Shown here piece after piece: positions 25,713 through 33,537 of a stretch of 64,000 nt of DNA; position 1 is the stretch's first letter; every line of letters starts with the position of its first letter. The notes under the pieces were generated by a model that saw nothing but the letters and a program-made list of their open reading frames with translations, had not been told where the DNA came from and did not search any database. A program made the position numbers and the translations under genes. The stretch is from CG2-30-58-95 sp964618215. Its GTDB lineage: Bacteria; Chloroflexota; Anaerolineae; Anaerolineales; Villigracilaceae. The stretch lies in NCBI GenBank assembly GCA_964618215.1, contig CAZTZE010000010.1:31572-95571 (forward strand). The letters run 5' to 3'.

Positions 25713-25884
25713 TGGGCTATCACCTCCTGTTGTTCGCCATTCACTTGGTCCCAGACACCAGCCAAGAAATTATGCAAGTACGTATATGGTGGAACGCCAC
25801 CTTGGTTCATTCTGTGACTCTCCCCTTGCAAGGATTCACAGTTCACTTTTGAAGTTTAAATGAGTTCACTTTTCAAGTTTTCCT
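25709..25884. other. Possible mobile-element end: short reading frame plus direct repeats
   Basis: Two near-identical 18-base direct repeats (AGTTCACTTTTGAAGTTT and AGTTCACTTTTCAAGTTT) at about 25840-25881, with a minus-strand frame (25709-25810, MNQGGVPPYTYLHNFLAGVW...) that ends where the truncated permease begins. Tandem end repeats of this sort occur at the tips of IS21-like elements. No transposase is present, so this is a tentative call. Confidence 0.3.
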
Positions 25885-25924
25885 AACATATCTTTGGAGA
25901 ACGAATAATATTTGCAATTAGGAT

Positions 25925-25981
25925 TGACATTTTGTTCCACTTGTTGTATAGTACTAGTACTATACAACAAGTGGAACAAAT
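25925..25981 (+). promoter_or_regulatory. Consensus promoter embedded in a perfect 50-bp palindrome (PadR operator)
   Basis: TTGACA at 25925-25930, 17 bases, then TATAGT at 25948-25953. Positions 25932-25981 form a perfect palindrome centred on AGTACT|AGTACT. A PadR dimer or tetramer bound here would cover the -10 box and block RNA polymerase, so autorepression of the PadR-CPBP operon is the natural reading. PadR family operators typically contain ATAC/GTAT-type words, as here. Confidence 0.75.
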
Positions 25982-26002
25982 TCCCAAAAGCTGGAGCCTT
26001 CA

Positions 26003-26590
26003 ATGTCCCTCAAGCATGCCATCCTGGGTTTTTTGTCCTTTATGCCTCTTTCGGGCTATGATCTGAAAAAGGCCTTTGATAAATCGGTACGTCATTTCTG
26101 GCCTGCTAATCAAAGTCAGATTTACCGTACCCTCGCCGAACTCGACGAACAGGGCTTGGTCGAGAAGGAAGTCATTGAGCGCGACGAACGCCTCGATATG
26201 AAAATCTACAGTATCACTGACGATGGCCGCGCTGAACTGCATCGCTGGCTGTCCACACCCTTGCCCGAACAGGATAACCGCGAGCCATTTCTTATCCAGG
26301 TTTACTTTAGCGGAAAACTTACGGATGACGAACTGTTGCGCCTGCTTCAGCATGAAGTCTGCAGGGCCGAAGAAAAACTGGCGGCCTTGGTTGCTATCTA
26401 TCGGGCGGTCACAACCCAGCCAAACAGTGTAAACGATGAGCGGGCTGTTTTCCTGAGTATGCTGACGCTCAAATATGGGCTTGCCAGCGGCCAAGCTCTT
26501 ATCCAATGGCTCAAAAATGCCATCGCACGCATCCAATCTGGTGATTTTTCGCCGGTTGAACTCTCAAATCTCATAGGAGAAAAAGAATGA
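26003..26590 (+). CDS. PadR-family transcriptional regulator
   Basis: A 195-residue winged-helix repressor. The N-terminal domain (KHAILGFLSFMPLSGYDLKKAF, SQIYRTLAELDEQGLVEKE, YSITDDGRAELHRWL) is the PadR DNA-binding fold; residues 95-185 are the helical dimerisation arm. It starts 21 bases after the perfect palindrome and overlaps the CPBP protease gene by four bases (ATGA), so regulator and membrane protein are made together. The inducer is unknown; PadR proteins often sense phenolics, antibiotics or envelope-active compounds. Confidence 0.92.
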   Translation: MSLKHAILGFLSFMPLSGYDLKKAFDKSVRHFWPANQSQIYRTLAELDEQGLVEKEVIERDERLDMKIYSITDDGRAELHRWLSTPLPEQDNREPFLIQVYFSGKLTDDELLRLLQHEVCRAEEKLAALVAIYRAVTTQPNSVNDERAVFLSMLTLKYGLASGQALIQWLKNAIARIQSGDFSPVELSNLIGEKE

Positions 26591-27417
26591 ATAAAACTAT
26601 CCGTAACTTGATTATCTTTACCATCGTCGCCGAGGCTTGCGGCTTTTTGGGGATTGCCCTCGACCGTCTGCAGCCGCCACAAGACACCATGCAGGGCTTG
26701 GGCGCGCTGGTCTGGCTGACCTCGCCGTTGATTACTATCTTGCTCTTGCGTGCCTTCGGCGGCGACGGCTGGAAGGATTTTGGACTGGGACTCAATCTGA
26801 AGGCGGGTTGGCGCTGGTATCTGGTTGCCTTGCTCGTTATCCCGCTCGTTACGCTTGTGACCCTGGGCGTGGCCTCCGTTTTCAAGGTGGTATCGTTCAC
26901 CGGTTTTGCCGCACAGGGCTTCGGCCCGTTCCTTTCAGCGGTAGGAGTAGGTTTGACTACGGTGATGGTCAAAAACATTTTCGAGGAGTTCACTTGGCGT
27001 GGCTATCTCACCCCGCGCTTTGAAGCGCTCAACCTGCATCCCTTTGTCAATTCACTTTTGACCGGCTTCATTTGGGCAGGCTGGCACGTGCCGTACTACC
27101 TGTATTTTCTAAATCGCGAGACGTTCCAGGAACGAACTTCGTTGAGTGTTTTGGGATTTATCCTGATAACGTTCCTCGTATTCCCGCTTATTTCCCTGAC
27201 TTTTGGCGAACTGCGCCTGCTAAGCAAATCTGTTTGGCCGGGCTGGTTGATGCACAACATTGCCAATACCATCAGCTTGGTACTCATTTCCGGCGGTTTT
27301 ATCATCCTCAGCCGCGATTTTGCAGGGGCGATTCTTTCTCCTGGCACCGAGGGAGTATTCATATCGCTTCTAATGGGCTTGGTTGGGTTCGGTTTGTTCC
27401 GGGCCCGCAAACACTAG
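26587..27417 (+). CDS. CPBP-family intramembrane metalloprotease (CAAX/bacteriocin-processing type)
   Basis: A 276-residue membrane protein with about seven helices. The family active-site motifs are all present: EEFTWRGYL (EExxxR) near residue 137, FIWAGWHVPYYL (FxxxH) near 160 and HNIAN (HxxxN) near 222. These Glu-dependent intramembrane peptidases act in bacteriocin self-immunity or membrane-protein processing. The overlap with PadR suggests substrate-induced expression. No bacteriocin gene is visible close by. It is followed by a strong terminator, so the operon is a two-gene unit. Confidence 0.88.
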   Translation: MNKTIRNLIIFTIVAEACGFLGIALDRLQPPQDTMQGLGALVWLTSPLITILLLRAFGGDGWKDFGLGLNLKAGWRWYLVALLVIPLVTLVTLGVASVFKVVSFTGFAAQGFGPFLSAVGVGLTTVMVKNIFEEFTWRGYLTPRFEALNLHPFVNSLLTGFIWAGWHVPYYLYFLNRETFQERTSLSVLGFILITFLVFPLISLTFGELRLLSKSVWPGWLMHNIANTISLVLISGGFIILSRDFAGAILSPGTEGVFISLLMGLVGFGLFRARKH

Positions 27418-27506
27418 GTGCTGCGTGCCAAACCCCATTTGCCATGAGCGTGGTCAGGGATAATTCAGTAAAGATGATCTCTTTATGCAAAAAGATGATA
27501 TGCGAG

Positions 27507-27538
27507 ATGCCCGGCAGAAATTGCTGGGCATTTTTTTT
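27507..27538 (+). terminator. Rho-independent terminator of the PadR-CPBP operon
   Basis: Ten-bp stem ATGCCCGGCA/TGCTGGGCAT (one G-U pair), five-base loop, then eight T. Confidence 0.9.
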
Positions 27539-27567
27539 AAATACAACGCAAACCGCAATTAAAAAAA

Positions 27568-27593
27568 TCAGGGCACGCATTTGCGTACCCTGA
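27568..27593 (-). terminator. Rho-independent terminator of the leftward arsenic cluster
   Basis: On the minus strand, a 12-base stem-loop (TCAGGGTACGCA/TGCGTGCCCTGA, one mismatch) followed by seven T. It lies just past the symporter remnant and ends leftward transcription. Confidence 0.85.
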
Positions 27594-27612
27594 CGTTCTG
27601 CTCAATATGGGG

Positions 27613-27985
27613 TTAGAACAGCCAGAATTTTCCGGTCACAATCAGGAACATTGCCCCCAGCAGGCAAACGACCATCAGGAGCATGAAGGCCATCACAAAG
27701 CGCTGGACAGGCGCCATGCCCTGCCGTTGCAAGGCTTGCTGCTGCGCGCTTTGCAGGAAGTGGCCCGGAGGGGAAGCACGCGGCTGGCTGGCGCGCTACC
27801 AGGGCGAACTGGCGCGGCGTGATGGTCAGGCTGATGAACAGGATCATCACTAAGGTAAGCGCCTGCGAATACCCCTGCACCGCCTTACCCGGGCTGGTTG
27901 TCCACAGCCCCAACAGCAGGCCGACGATCACGGTAGCGGTGATGATGATCTGGTAGTTCTTGCGGATGAACTCAGCGAATCGCAT
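27613..27985 (-). pseudogene. Bile acid:Na+ symporter/ACR3-like remnant with frameshift and deletion
   Basis: The first 65 residues (MRFAEFIRKNYQIIITATVIVGLLLG..., ILFISLTITPRQFALVAR) look like the N-terminus of a BASS-family transporter, normally about 300 residues. After about 27806 the frame becomes nonsense-like. A shifted frame then reads GMAPVQRFVMAFMLLMVVCL and ends LIVTGKFWLF at 27613, a plausible membrane helix. Frameshift plus loss of most of the transporter is the simplest reading; two unrelated short genes is the alternative. Confidence 0.5.
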
Positions 27986-28015
27986 CTTGAACCTGTCTCT
28001 TTTGGATTCCGAATC

Positions 28016-28180
28016 TCATGCTGCTGGTGGAATCTCGACGACCAATTCGCCCTGGGGCACCAGCCCACCGATGACGGTATTCGTCGCCGTGCCCCACTTG
28101 ACGCACAGGTCGTGCAGTTCGGCCAGTTTTTCGTGCGGCTCGGGGCTTTTGAAACTCAGGATTTTGACACTGACCTGCAT
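28016..28180 (-). CDS. Small protein of unknown function between ACR3 and the remnant
   Basis: An uninterrupted 54-codon frame starting MQVSVKILSFKSPEPHEKLA and ending with GELVVEIPPAA. It starts nine bases after the ACR3 stop codon in the same direction, and its composition is protein-like (one Cys in HDLCVKWG). I do not recognise it. It could be a small redox or metal partner of the arsenic genes, or the remainder of a longer thioredoxin-fold protein. Confidence 0.4.
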   Translation of the reverse strand: MQVSVKILSFKSPEPHEKLAELHDLCVKWGTATNTVIGGLVPQGELVVEIPPAA

Positions 28181-28189
28181 CCGCCTGCC

Positions 28190-29245
28190 CTATGCCGTAA
28201 AGAACCGCTTTTGCAGCCAGAGCGCCACGTTGACCAGCCCGATCATCACCGGCACTTCGATCAGGGGTCCAATAACAGCGGCGAAGGCCACACCAGAGCC
28301 GATGCCAAAGACGGCCACCGCCACGGCAATCGCCAGTTCGAAGTTGTTGCTGGCGGCGGTGAATGCCAGCGTGGTGGTCTTGGAGTAATCTGCGCCAATG
28401 GCTTTGCCTATGAAGAAGCTGACCAGGAACATGACCACGAAGTAAATGAGCAGGGGGACGGCGATGCGCACCACGTCCAGCGGCAGTTCCACGATCAGGT
28501 CGCCCTTGAGTGAGAACATAACCACGATGGTGAACAGCAGGGCAATCAACGTCAGCGGACTGATCTTGGGCACGAATTGTTTGTGATACCAATCCTTGCC
28601 TTTGGCGCGGACGAGGAAGAAGCGCGTCAGGAACCCGGCGATGAACGGGATGCCCAGATAAATAAACACGCTCTTGGCAATCTCGCCGATGGTGATGTCC
28701 ACGATGTTGCTGGTCATGCCGAACCAGGTCGGCAGGATGGTGATGAAGACATAGGCGTAAACGCTGTAAAACAGCACCTGGAAGATGCTGTTGAATGCCA
28801 CCAGCCCGGCGGCGTATTCGTTATCGCCTTTTGCCAGTTCGTTCCAGACGATGACCATCGCAATGCAGCGCGCCAGGCCGATCAGGATCAACCCGGTCAT
28901 GTATTCGGGGTAGCCGCGCAGGAAAAGGATCGCCAGGGCGAACATCAGGATCGGCCCGATGACCCAGTTCTGCACCAGCGAGAGACCGAGCACCTTCCAG
29001 TTGCGGAATACGTCTCCAAGTTCCTCATAGCGGACTTTGGCCAGCGGCGGGTACATCATCAAAATCAGGCCGACGGCGATGGGAATGTTGGTCGTCCCGA
29101 CCGAAACGGCGGTGTTGAAGGTTTGCACGGCAGCCGGGAAGAGAAAACCAATTCCCACGCCGACCGCCATCGCCAGGAAAATCCACAGGGTCAGGTAGCG
29201 GTCGAGGAAAGAGAGCCGTTTGGTGGTGCTGGTTTCTGATGTCAT
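28190..29245 (-). CDS. acr3: ACR3-family arsenite efflux transporter
   Basis: Ten-helix membrane carrier of 351 residues that exports arsenite using the proton-motive force. FLDRYLTLWIFLAMAVGVGIGF opens the protein; MMYPPLAKVRYEEL near residue 62 and LGLARCIAMVIVWNELAKGD near 125 (visible as IGLARCIAMVIVWNEL) carry the conserved Cys of the ACR3 family, and FTAASNNFELAIAVAVAVFG near 295 is the second signature. It lies in a leftward arsenic cluster with arsC, a redox-disulfide protein, a permease and arsR. Confidence 0.95.
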   Translation of the reverse strand: MTSETSTTKRLSFLDRYLTLWIFLAMAVGVGIGFLFPAAVQTFNTAVSVGTTNIPIAVGLILMMYPPLAKVRYEELGDVFRNWKVLGLSLVQNWVIGPILMFALAILFLRGYPEYMTGLILIGLARCIAMVIVWNELAKGDNEYAAGLVAFNSIFQVLFYSVYAYVFITILPTWFGMTSNIVDITIGEIAKSVFIYLGIPFIAGFLTRFFLVRAKGKDWYHKQFVPKISPLTLIALLFTIVVMFSLKGDLIVELPLDVVRIAVPLLIYFVVMFLVSFFIGKAIGADYSKTTTLAFTAASNNFELAIAVAVAVFGIGSGVAFAAVIGPLIEVPVMIGLVNVALWLQKRFFTA

Positions 29246-29346
29246 GGGGGGTCTCCAGGTTAAGTTATGTCAAATTTTCCAATCCGCCCTGCCAGGACGG
29301 ACAGCCGTCAAAGTAAAGTAAGTCTATTTTCATCGCGGTTGTCTTT

Positions 29347-29763
29347 TTACGAATGATTCTCGAGTATTGCAACGATTTCGCGTTCGATGGCATCACGCAC
29401 GGAGCGAAAGACCTGCATCATTTCATCGTCCGTGCCTTCGGCTTTGGCGGGATCGGGGAAATTGCGATGGACACGCTTGCCTTTTCCGAGCCAGACGGGA
29501 CATTCCTCGGCGGCTGAATCGCAGACCGTGACCACCAAGTCAAAGTCCATGCCCCGGAATTCATCCGCCAGTTTCGAACGACCCGTATACTGGATGCCGA
29601 TTTCGGACAGCGCCGCCAACGCCTTTGGGTGAACGTAACCCGCAGGCCTGGTCCCCGCGCTGACGGCTTCCCACATCCCGCCCAGCCGGGCGTTGACGAT
29701 GGCTTCGGCCATCTGCGAGCGGCAGGAGTTGCCGATGCAGAGAAAAAGCACCTTGCGTTTCAT
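29347..29763 (-). CDS. arsC: Arsenate reductase, thioredoxin-coupled (LMW-PTP fold)
   Basis: Reduces arsenate to arsenite for export by ACR3. The 138 residues open with VLFLCIGNSCRSQMAEA, the CX5R(S) nucleophile loop of the low-molecular-weight phosphatase fold; the redox cysteines follow in VVTVCDSAAEECPVW near residue 80-88, and FPDPAKAEGTDDE is the family general-acid loop. Only four bases separate it from the upstream redox-disulfide protein gene, which may supply electrons. Confidence 0.95.
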   Translation of the reverse strand: MKRKVLFLCIGNSCRSQMAEAIVNARLGGMWEAVSAGTRPAGYVHPKALAALSEIGIQYTGRSKLADEFRGMDFDLVVTVCDSAAEECPVWLGKGKRVHRNFPDPAKAEGTDDEMMQVFRSVRDAIEREIVAILENHS

Positions 29764-29767
29764 TTCT

Positions 29768-30013
29768 TTAAACCAGGGCGTTGGCCAGAAACGTGGTGAT
29801 TTCCGCCTCGCTTGGCACCCGCCCGGCGGCGACCACCTTCTCGTTGATGACCAGGCCAGGTGTCGAGAGGATCGGGTATTTGGTGATCTCGGCGTAATCG
29901 GTGACTTTCTCGATTTTCGCCTCGATACTGAGGGCGTTGACTGCCCGCTCGGTCAGGTAGGCCAGTTTATGGCAGTTGGCGCAGCCAGGGCCGAGAACTT
30001 TGATGGTGAGCAT
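29768..30013 (-). CDS. Thioredoxin-like redox-active disulfide protein (TIGR00412 type)
   Basis: An 81-residue minimal thioredoxin fold with the CxxC site in GPGCANCHKLAYL near residue 9-15 and the cis-Pro strand STPGLVINEKVVAAG near 50-62. This family sits in arsenic and metal-resistance operons and could reduce ArsC or pass thiols to the adjacent permease. The CANC site is unusual compared with CGPC of thioredoxin. Confidence 0.88.
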   Translation of the reverse strand: MLTIKVLGPGCANCHKLAYLTERAVNALSIEAKIEKVTDYAEITKYPILSTPGLVINEKVVAAGRVPSEAEITTFLANALV

Positions 30014-30041
30014 GGGAACCTCCAGTTTGGTAGATTAGTGT

Positions 30042-30105
30042 AAGGTGACAGTCACCTTGTATTTTCAGGGCATGTGCTCTCTTGAAATCAGGTGACTGTC
30101 ACCTG
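30042..30105. repeat. Paired GTGACAGTCACC palindromes
   Basis: Two 17-base palindromes (AAGGTGACAGTCACCTT and CAGGTGACTGTCACCTG) 30 bases apart. The second encodes the C-terminus (QVTVT) of the large permease. A related composite lies at 56284-56311. Confidence 0.65.
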
Positions 30106-31560
30106 TCTCTTCGCGTTGCGGCGATTGACCAGCCAGAGCACCATAGCAAGAACGGCCAGGAAAAGCAATAAGAACAGGGCCACCAGCCCAATGCTGGCGC
30201 CATCCACCCAGGCGCCGTAGATGAGACCGGCCAGGGTGCTGAAGAGCGCCACCCAGCCGACATACACCCAGGCCTTTAACCGCCCGATGATGGTGGCGGT
30301 GATCAGGATGCTCTGCAGGCTGAGTTCCGGGTCGGCCATGAGGTAGGCCAGCAGCGGGCCGCGGTGCATGCCCAGGCTGAGGAACATTTGGGCAATTGGC
30401 ACTTCGACCAGGGTCGGGAAGTACATAAATACACCGAAGACCACACCTGCCAGATTGCCCAGTAACGTGTTTTGACCGGCGAGGGTCTCGATCCATTCGG
30501 GTTTGATCAACACTCGAATAATGCCAACAGCAAATACACCGACGACAAGCAAGGGGAAAATCTGCTTGACAAAGCGCCAGGATTCCCACAGGAAGTCACG
30601 GGTTTCATCCGCCGAGAGATATTTGCGGGCGATGAAGAACAAGACAGCCAGCGCAATCAGAACACCGATGAATTTGCCGGTCAGGGCGATTTGCAGTCCG
30701 TCCGGCGCGGCTTTCATGCCCAGCGCGGCGACCATCAGGGTGAGACCGGTCAGGCCGAGGGCGGTCCACGTCCAGGCATTGAACTTCTCGTGGATATGCT
30801 CAAAGCCCTTCCAGGCTGAAAGCCCGATGAACGCCAACAGACCAATGAGGATCACACCCTGCACGGTGACGCCCTCCTCGCCCCGGCTTGCATCGTGCGG
30901 GACGAGCCAGTCGAGCCAGGCTTGGAAGTTCTCCGCGCCGCGTAGGGGCAGGGTGGTCTGGGCGTAAGAGCCGGTCAGGAAGTCAAGTTTGAGCGTGCCG
31001 GAAAGGAGCAGGGCGACAAGCACCAGCAGGAAGACGAGAGCGGCGCGGCGCATGCCCTTGCCGCGCTGGCCGGCGAACATTTCGTCAGTCGCTTTATCGT
31101 GGGCAGCGTCATCTTTGCGGAAGGTGAGCGCCATGATGAGACCGATGCCGATGCCGAAGGCCAGCGAGAGGAACAGGCGCGCAAACGCCAGGTCCGCGCC
31201 GATCACGCCGCCGGTGTAGACCAGCGCCAGGATGTTGGCGGCCGGGGCGAAAAACAGGAAGGTGATGGCCGGGCCAAGTCCGGCGCCTTTCTTGTAAATC
31301 CCGGCGAAAAGCGGGACGATGGTGCAGGAACACACCGCCAGCACCGAACCGGCCAGCGCCGCCGCCGGATACGAGATGAACTTGGGTGTGTTGCGCCCCA
31401 AAAAGCGCGCGACCGACTCTTTGGGGATGAGCGCCGTCATTGCCCCGGCGATGTAGAAGGCCGGGACAAGACAGAGCAAAACGTGCGCGGCGAGGTAGGC
31501 AGCCAGGTTACCAAGGCCGCCATGAAGCAGGTTGAGCAGGAAAGGGAGAATGTCAGTCAT
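30088..31560 (-). CDS. Large permease of the DUF318/UPF0718 (ArsP-like) family
   Basis: A 490-residue membrane protein with about ten helices in two halves joined by a charged loop (near residues 165-195). AVCSCTIVPLFAGIYKKGAGLGPA, with a CxC pair, and FFAPAANILALVYTGG are the signature of this permease family, some members of which export organoarsenicals. The start at 31560 (MTDILPFLLNLLHGG) is preferred to 31587. The position between ArsR and the redox protein supports an arsenic-related substrate, but the real cargo is not proven. The last residues come from a dispersed palindrome. Confidence 0.85.
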   Translation of the reverse strand: MTDILPFLLNLLHGGLGNLAAYLAAHVLLCLVPAFYIAGAMTALIPKESVARFLGRNTPKFISYPAAALAGSVLAVCSCTIVPLFAGIYKKGAGLGPAITFLFFAPAANILALVYTGGVIGADLAFARLFLSLAFGIGIGLIMALTFRKDDAAHDKATDEMFAGQRGKGMRRAALVFLLVLVALLLSGTLKLDFLTGSYAQTTLPLRGAENFQAWLDWLVPHDASRGEEGVTVQGVILIGLLAFIGLSAWKGFEHIHEKFNAWTWTALGLTGLTLMVAALGMKAAPDGLQIALTGKFIGVLIALAVLFFIARKYLSADETRDFLWESWRFVKQIFPLLVVGVFAVGIIRVLIKPEWIETLAGQNTLLGNLAGVVFGVFMYFPTLVEVPIAQMFLSLGMHRGPLLAYLMADPELSLQSILITATIIGRLKAWVYVGWVALFSTLAGLIYGAWVDGASIGLVALFLLLFLAVLAMVLWLVNRRNAKRQVTVT

Positions 31561-31613
31561 AGCAATCTTTATAGTATTACCCGGCAAAAACTATCACAAC
31601 CGCGAAGATTTCG

Positions 31614-31696
31614 GGACGCGGACACCTGCACTTGCGCTAGGTGCAAGTGTAAACGCGGATGAACGCCGATAAAAAAATCCGCGCTCGTCCGCGTCC
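31614..31696. repeat. 83-bp inverted-repeat element between arsR and the permease
   Basis: Perfect ten-base terminal inverted repeats (GGACGCGGAC/GTCCGCGTCC) around an inner hairpin built of TGCACTTG/GTGCAAGTG words and GCGGATGAACGCCG. No coding potential. Confidence 0.55.
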
Positions 31697-31770
31697 AATA
31701 GATTTGGTTGCGACTGGAGGCCGCGCTATGTTGTTGATAGCAAACTCCAACGCCACCTGAAGGACTTTCT

Positions 31771-32127
31771 TCATGTTTCTTCTCGCTTGCAGCGGCAATT
31801 CGGGCAATAGCACTCCGCTGAAGGGGCCAGTTTCGGCAGCGTCACGCCTTGAAGTTCCGCCACTTGCTGGATCAAGCCAAGCAGCGCCGGGTTGTTCAGC
31901 CGGTAATGGATATTGCGTCCGTGGCGGCGGTCAATGACCAGACCCGCCTCGCGCAGGGCCATCAGGTGCTGCGAAATATACGCCTGCCGCCAGCCGAAGG
32001 TCGCTTCGAGATGGCAGACGCACGGCTCGCCTCTGCCAATCGCAAGCAGAATTTGCAGCCGCGCCGGTTGGCCGATAGTTTGTAGAAATACGGCCATATC
32101 GTTGAAAGGGGACACATTCGCCGTCAC
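31771..32127 (-). CDS. arsR: ArsR-family metalloregulator with C-terminal cysteine cluster
   Basis: A 118-residue winged-helix repressor of the downstream arsenic genes. The alpha-3 metal site reads GEPCVCHLE (CVC type, as in classic As(III)-sensing ArsR), the recognition region is WRQAYISQHLMALREAGLV, and the tail carries ECYCPNCRCK, four more thiols that could form a second site. It starts with GTG; a TACAAT box six bases upstream implies a leaderless transcript. First gene of the leftward cluster, which it is expected to autoregulate. Confidence 0.9.
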   Translation of the reverse strand: MTANVSPFNDMAVFLQTIGQPARLQILLAIGRGEPCVCHLEATFGWRQAYISQHLMALREAGLVIDRRHGRNIHYRLNNPALLGLIQQVAELQGVTLPKLAPSAECYCPNCRCKREET

Positions 32128-32133
32128 GAATAT

Positions 32134-32139
32134 ATTGTA
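32134..32139 (-). promoter_or_regulatory. -10 box of arsR (leaderless)
   Basis: TACAAT on the minus strand six bases before the GTG start at 32127. Confidence 0.5.
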
Positions 32140-32207
32140 CAGCCTCCCTGTCGCGACGGGTTAGTGTGGAATGTCATACGGATCAGTTACCTTAAGTAAC
32201 GTTTACT

Positions 32208-32825
32208 TTAGTTCCCGCCTTCTGCCGCCAGGTGCATTGCAATTGGACGTTCACCCTCTGCGAAACCCGAGAGCAAAATCAAGACATTGGTCACTGTATT
32301 TCCTCTGTTGCGCCAACGATGCTGAAGGTGGGCAGAAAACAACAGGCTATCCCCCGGTTCGAGATTGTAAATTTCTTTTTCGACTTGATATTCCAGTTGC
32401 CCGCGCAGGCAGAAAACGAACTCGTGTCCTGTATGCACCATACTGTTATCGCCGCTGCTGGCCCCGCTTTCTAAGGTCAACATAAACGGTTCTACCCGGC
32501 CGACGAACTGTTCTCCACCCAGCCCTTCCCATATACCGCGCTGGAACGAAACACGCGTGCGTTCAGTTGCGCGCAGAAATACCACCCGGTTACGCTCCAT
32601 TTGCGGGCCGAAGAAGGCCGTAACAGGCACATCCATTGCGTCGGCGAGCTTATACAGCGTACTGACAGAGGGTGAGGTCTTGCCGCGTTCGATCATGCTG
32701 AGGGCATTTGCGGAAAGCCCGCTTCGCTGCGCCAAAGCGCGCATGGACATTTCCCGCTCTTTGCGAAGTTCGCGCAGGCAGGAGGCAACATCTACAGAAA
32801 GCGCTTCCTTGTCAAACAGATTCAT
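32208..32825 (-). CDS. XRE-family regulator with C-terminal cupin domain
   Basis: A 205-residue protein. Residues 14-70 are a helix-turn-helix (LRELRKEREMSMRALAQRSG, SANALSMIERGKTSPSVSTLYKLADAM); residues 110-195 are a cupin barrel with HTGHEFVFCLRGQLEYQVE and LEPGDSLLFSAHLQHRW. Such regulators sense small ligands such as amino acids, polyamines or oxyanions. It is divergent from the ArsR-type gene at 33153 across a 327-base control region, so it could regulate either direction. Ends close to arsR, but their transcripts are in the same orientation and probably separate. Confidence 0.88.
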   Translation of the reverse strand: MNLFDKEALSVDVASCLRELRKEREMSMRALAQRSGLSANALSMIERGKTSPSVSTLYKLADAMDVPVTAFFGPQMERNRVVFLRATERTRVSFQRGIWEGLGGEQFVGRVEPFMLTLESGASSGDNSMVHTGHEFVFCLRGQLEYQVEKEIYNLEPGDSLLFSAHLQHRWRNRGNTVTNVLILLSGFAEGERPIAMHLAAEGGN

Positions 32826-32942
32826 GGTGACCTCAGGCAGACGAATGAACTCATACTACCACAACTTATCAAAACAGGCTCTACCGTTTCAAAGGGTTCT
32901 CTGGGACTTGCCATGGTAAACCACCACATACGCTGGTAAGAC

Positions 32943-32969
32943 GTAGGACAAATTGGCAATTTGTCCCAC
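32943..32969. repeat. GGACAAATTG/CAATTTGTCC palindrome, copy 3 (intergenic)
   Basis: A 27-base copy in the 327-base divergent gap 32826-33152. Apart from this repeat and the putative control sites near 33040-33080, I see no gene in that gap. Confidence 0.7.
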
Positions 32970-33039
32970 ATTTGCCGCCAAAGCACGGCAAATCCAAATG
33001 AGCCGTTTTAAAGAAAGTAGAGCGAAACACCGACGAAGA

Positions 33040-33080
33040 TATAATCTATATGTGACATAACGCGATGTTTTATGTGACGC
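33040..33080 (+). promoter_or_regulatory. Candidate promoter and operator of the octaheme cytochrome operon
   Basis: TATAAT at 33040-33045 without a clear -35, followed by direct repeats TATGTGACAT (33049-33058) and TATGTGACGC (33071-33080), spaced 22 bases, about two helical turns. The repeats could be regulator sites placed just downstream of the start of transcription. This is inference from position. Confidence 0.4.
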
Positions 33081-33152
33081 TATTCACTATTTAATCTCTC
33101 CTGCACATGTTACGATAAGTCATATATGCGAGTAAGCGAATAAGGACAGAAT

Positions 33153-33488
33153 ATGATTACACCTACTCTCGCTCAGGAAGTCTCTAATCTTCATGCAGAC
33201 ATGTGCTCCGCGCTGGCCGATTCGACGCGCTTGCTGCTATTATACGCGCTAAATGAGCAATCCCGCAACGTCACCGAATTGGCCACTGAGCTGAATCTGC
33301 CGCAGCCAACCATCTCGCGACAGCTCAAGGTTCTGCGGGAGCGCGGCCTGGTTCAGGCAACACGTCAGGGCGTCAATGTACAGTACAGCCTGACGGACAG
33401 ACGCCTGATTGAAGCGCTGGATTTGCTGCGAGCGGTCATGCGCAGTCGCATTCATTACCAGGCCCGGCTGATCGAGGAAACCGCATAA
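33153..33488 (+). CDS. ArsR/SmtB-type winged-helix regulator of the cytochrome operon
   Basis: A 111-residue repressor-like protein: LHADMCSALADSTRLLLLYAL, NVTELATELNLPQPTISRQLKVLRERGLV and ATRQGVNVQYSLTD. It lacks the CVC metal site and has a single Cys (about residue 18), and it lacks the paired cysteines expected of the sulfur sensor BigR. Its signal is therefore open: a haem/redox cue or a one-Cys persulfide switch are possible. It is the first gene of a seven-gene rightward run with gaps of 12-70 bases. An AAGGA ribosome-binding site precedes the ATG. Confidence 0.85.
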   Translation: MITPTLAQEVSNLHADMCSALADSTRLLLLYALNEQSRNVTELATELNLPQPTISRQLKVLRERGLVQATRQGVNVQYSLTDRRLIEALDLLRAVMRSRIHYQARLIEETA

Positions 33489-33537
33489 TCGTTGGTGGTT
33501 AGTCCATACTGTCACAGTACCACGAGACACGAGTCTT

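Noticed and set aside
31771..33488. Second ArsR-type gene (33153) as part of arsenic resistance
   Set aside because: It lacks the CVC metal site, is divergent from the arsenic cluster and is in line with the cytochrome operon.
33153..33488. BigR/SqrR-type persulfide sensor
   Set aside because: Only one cysteine is present; those sensors use a pair.
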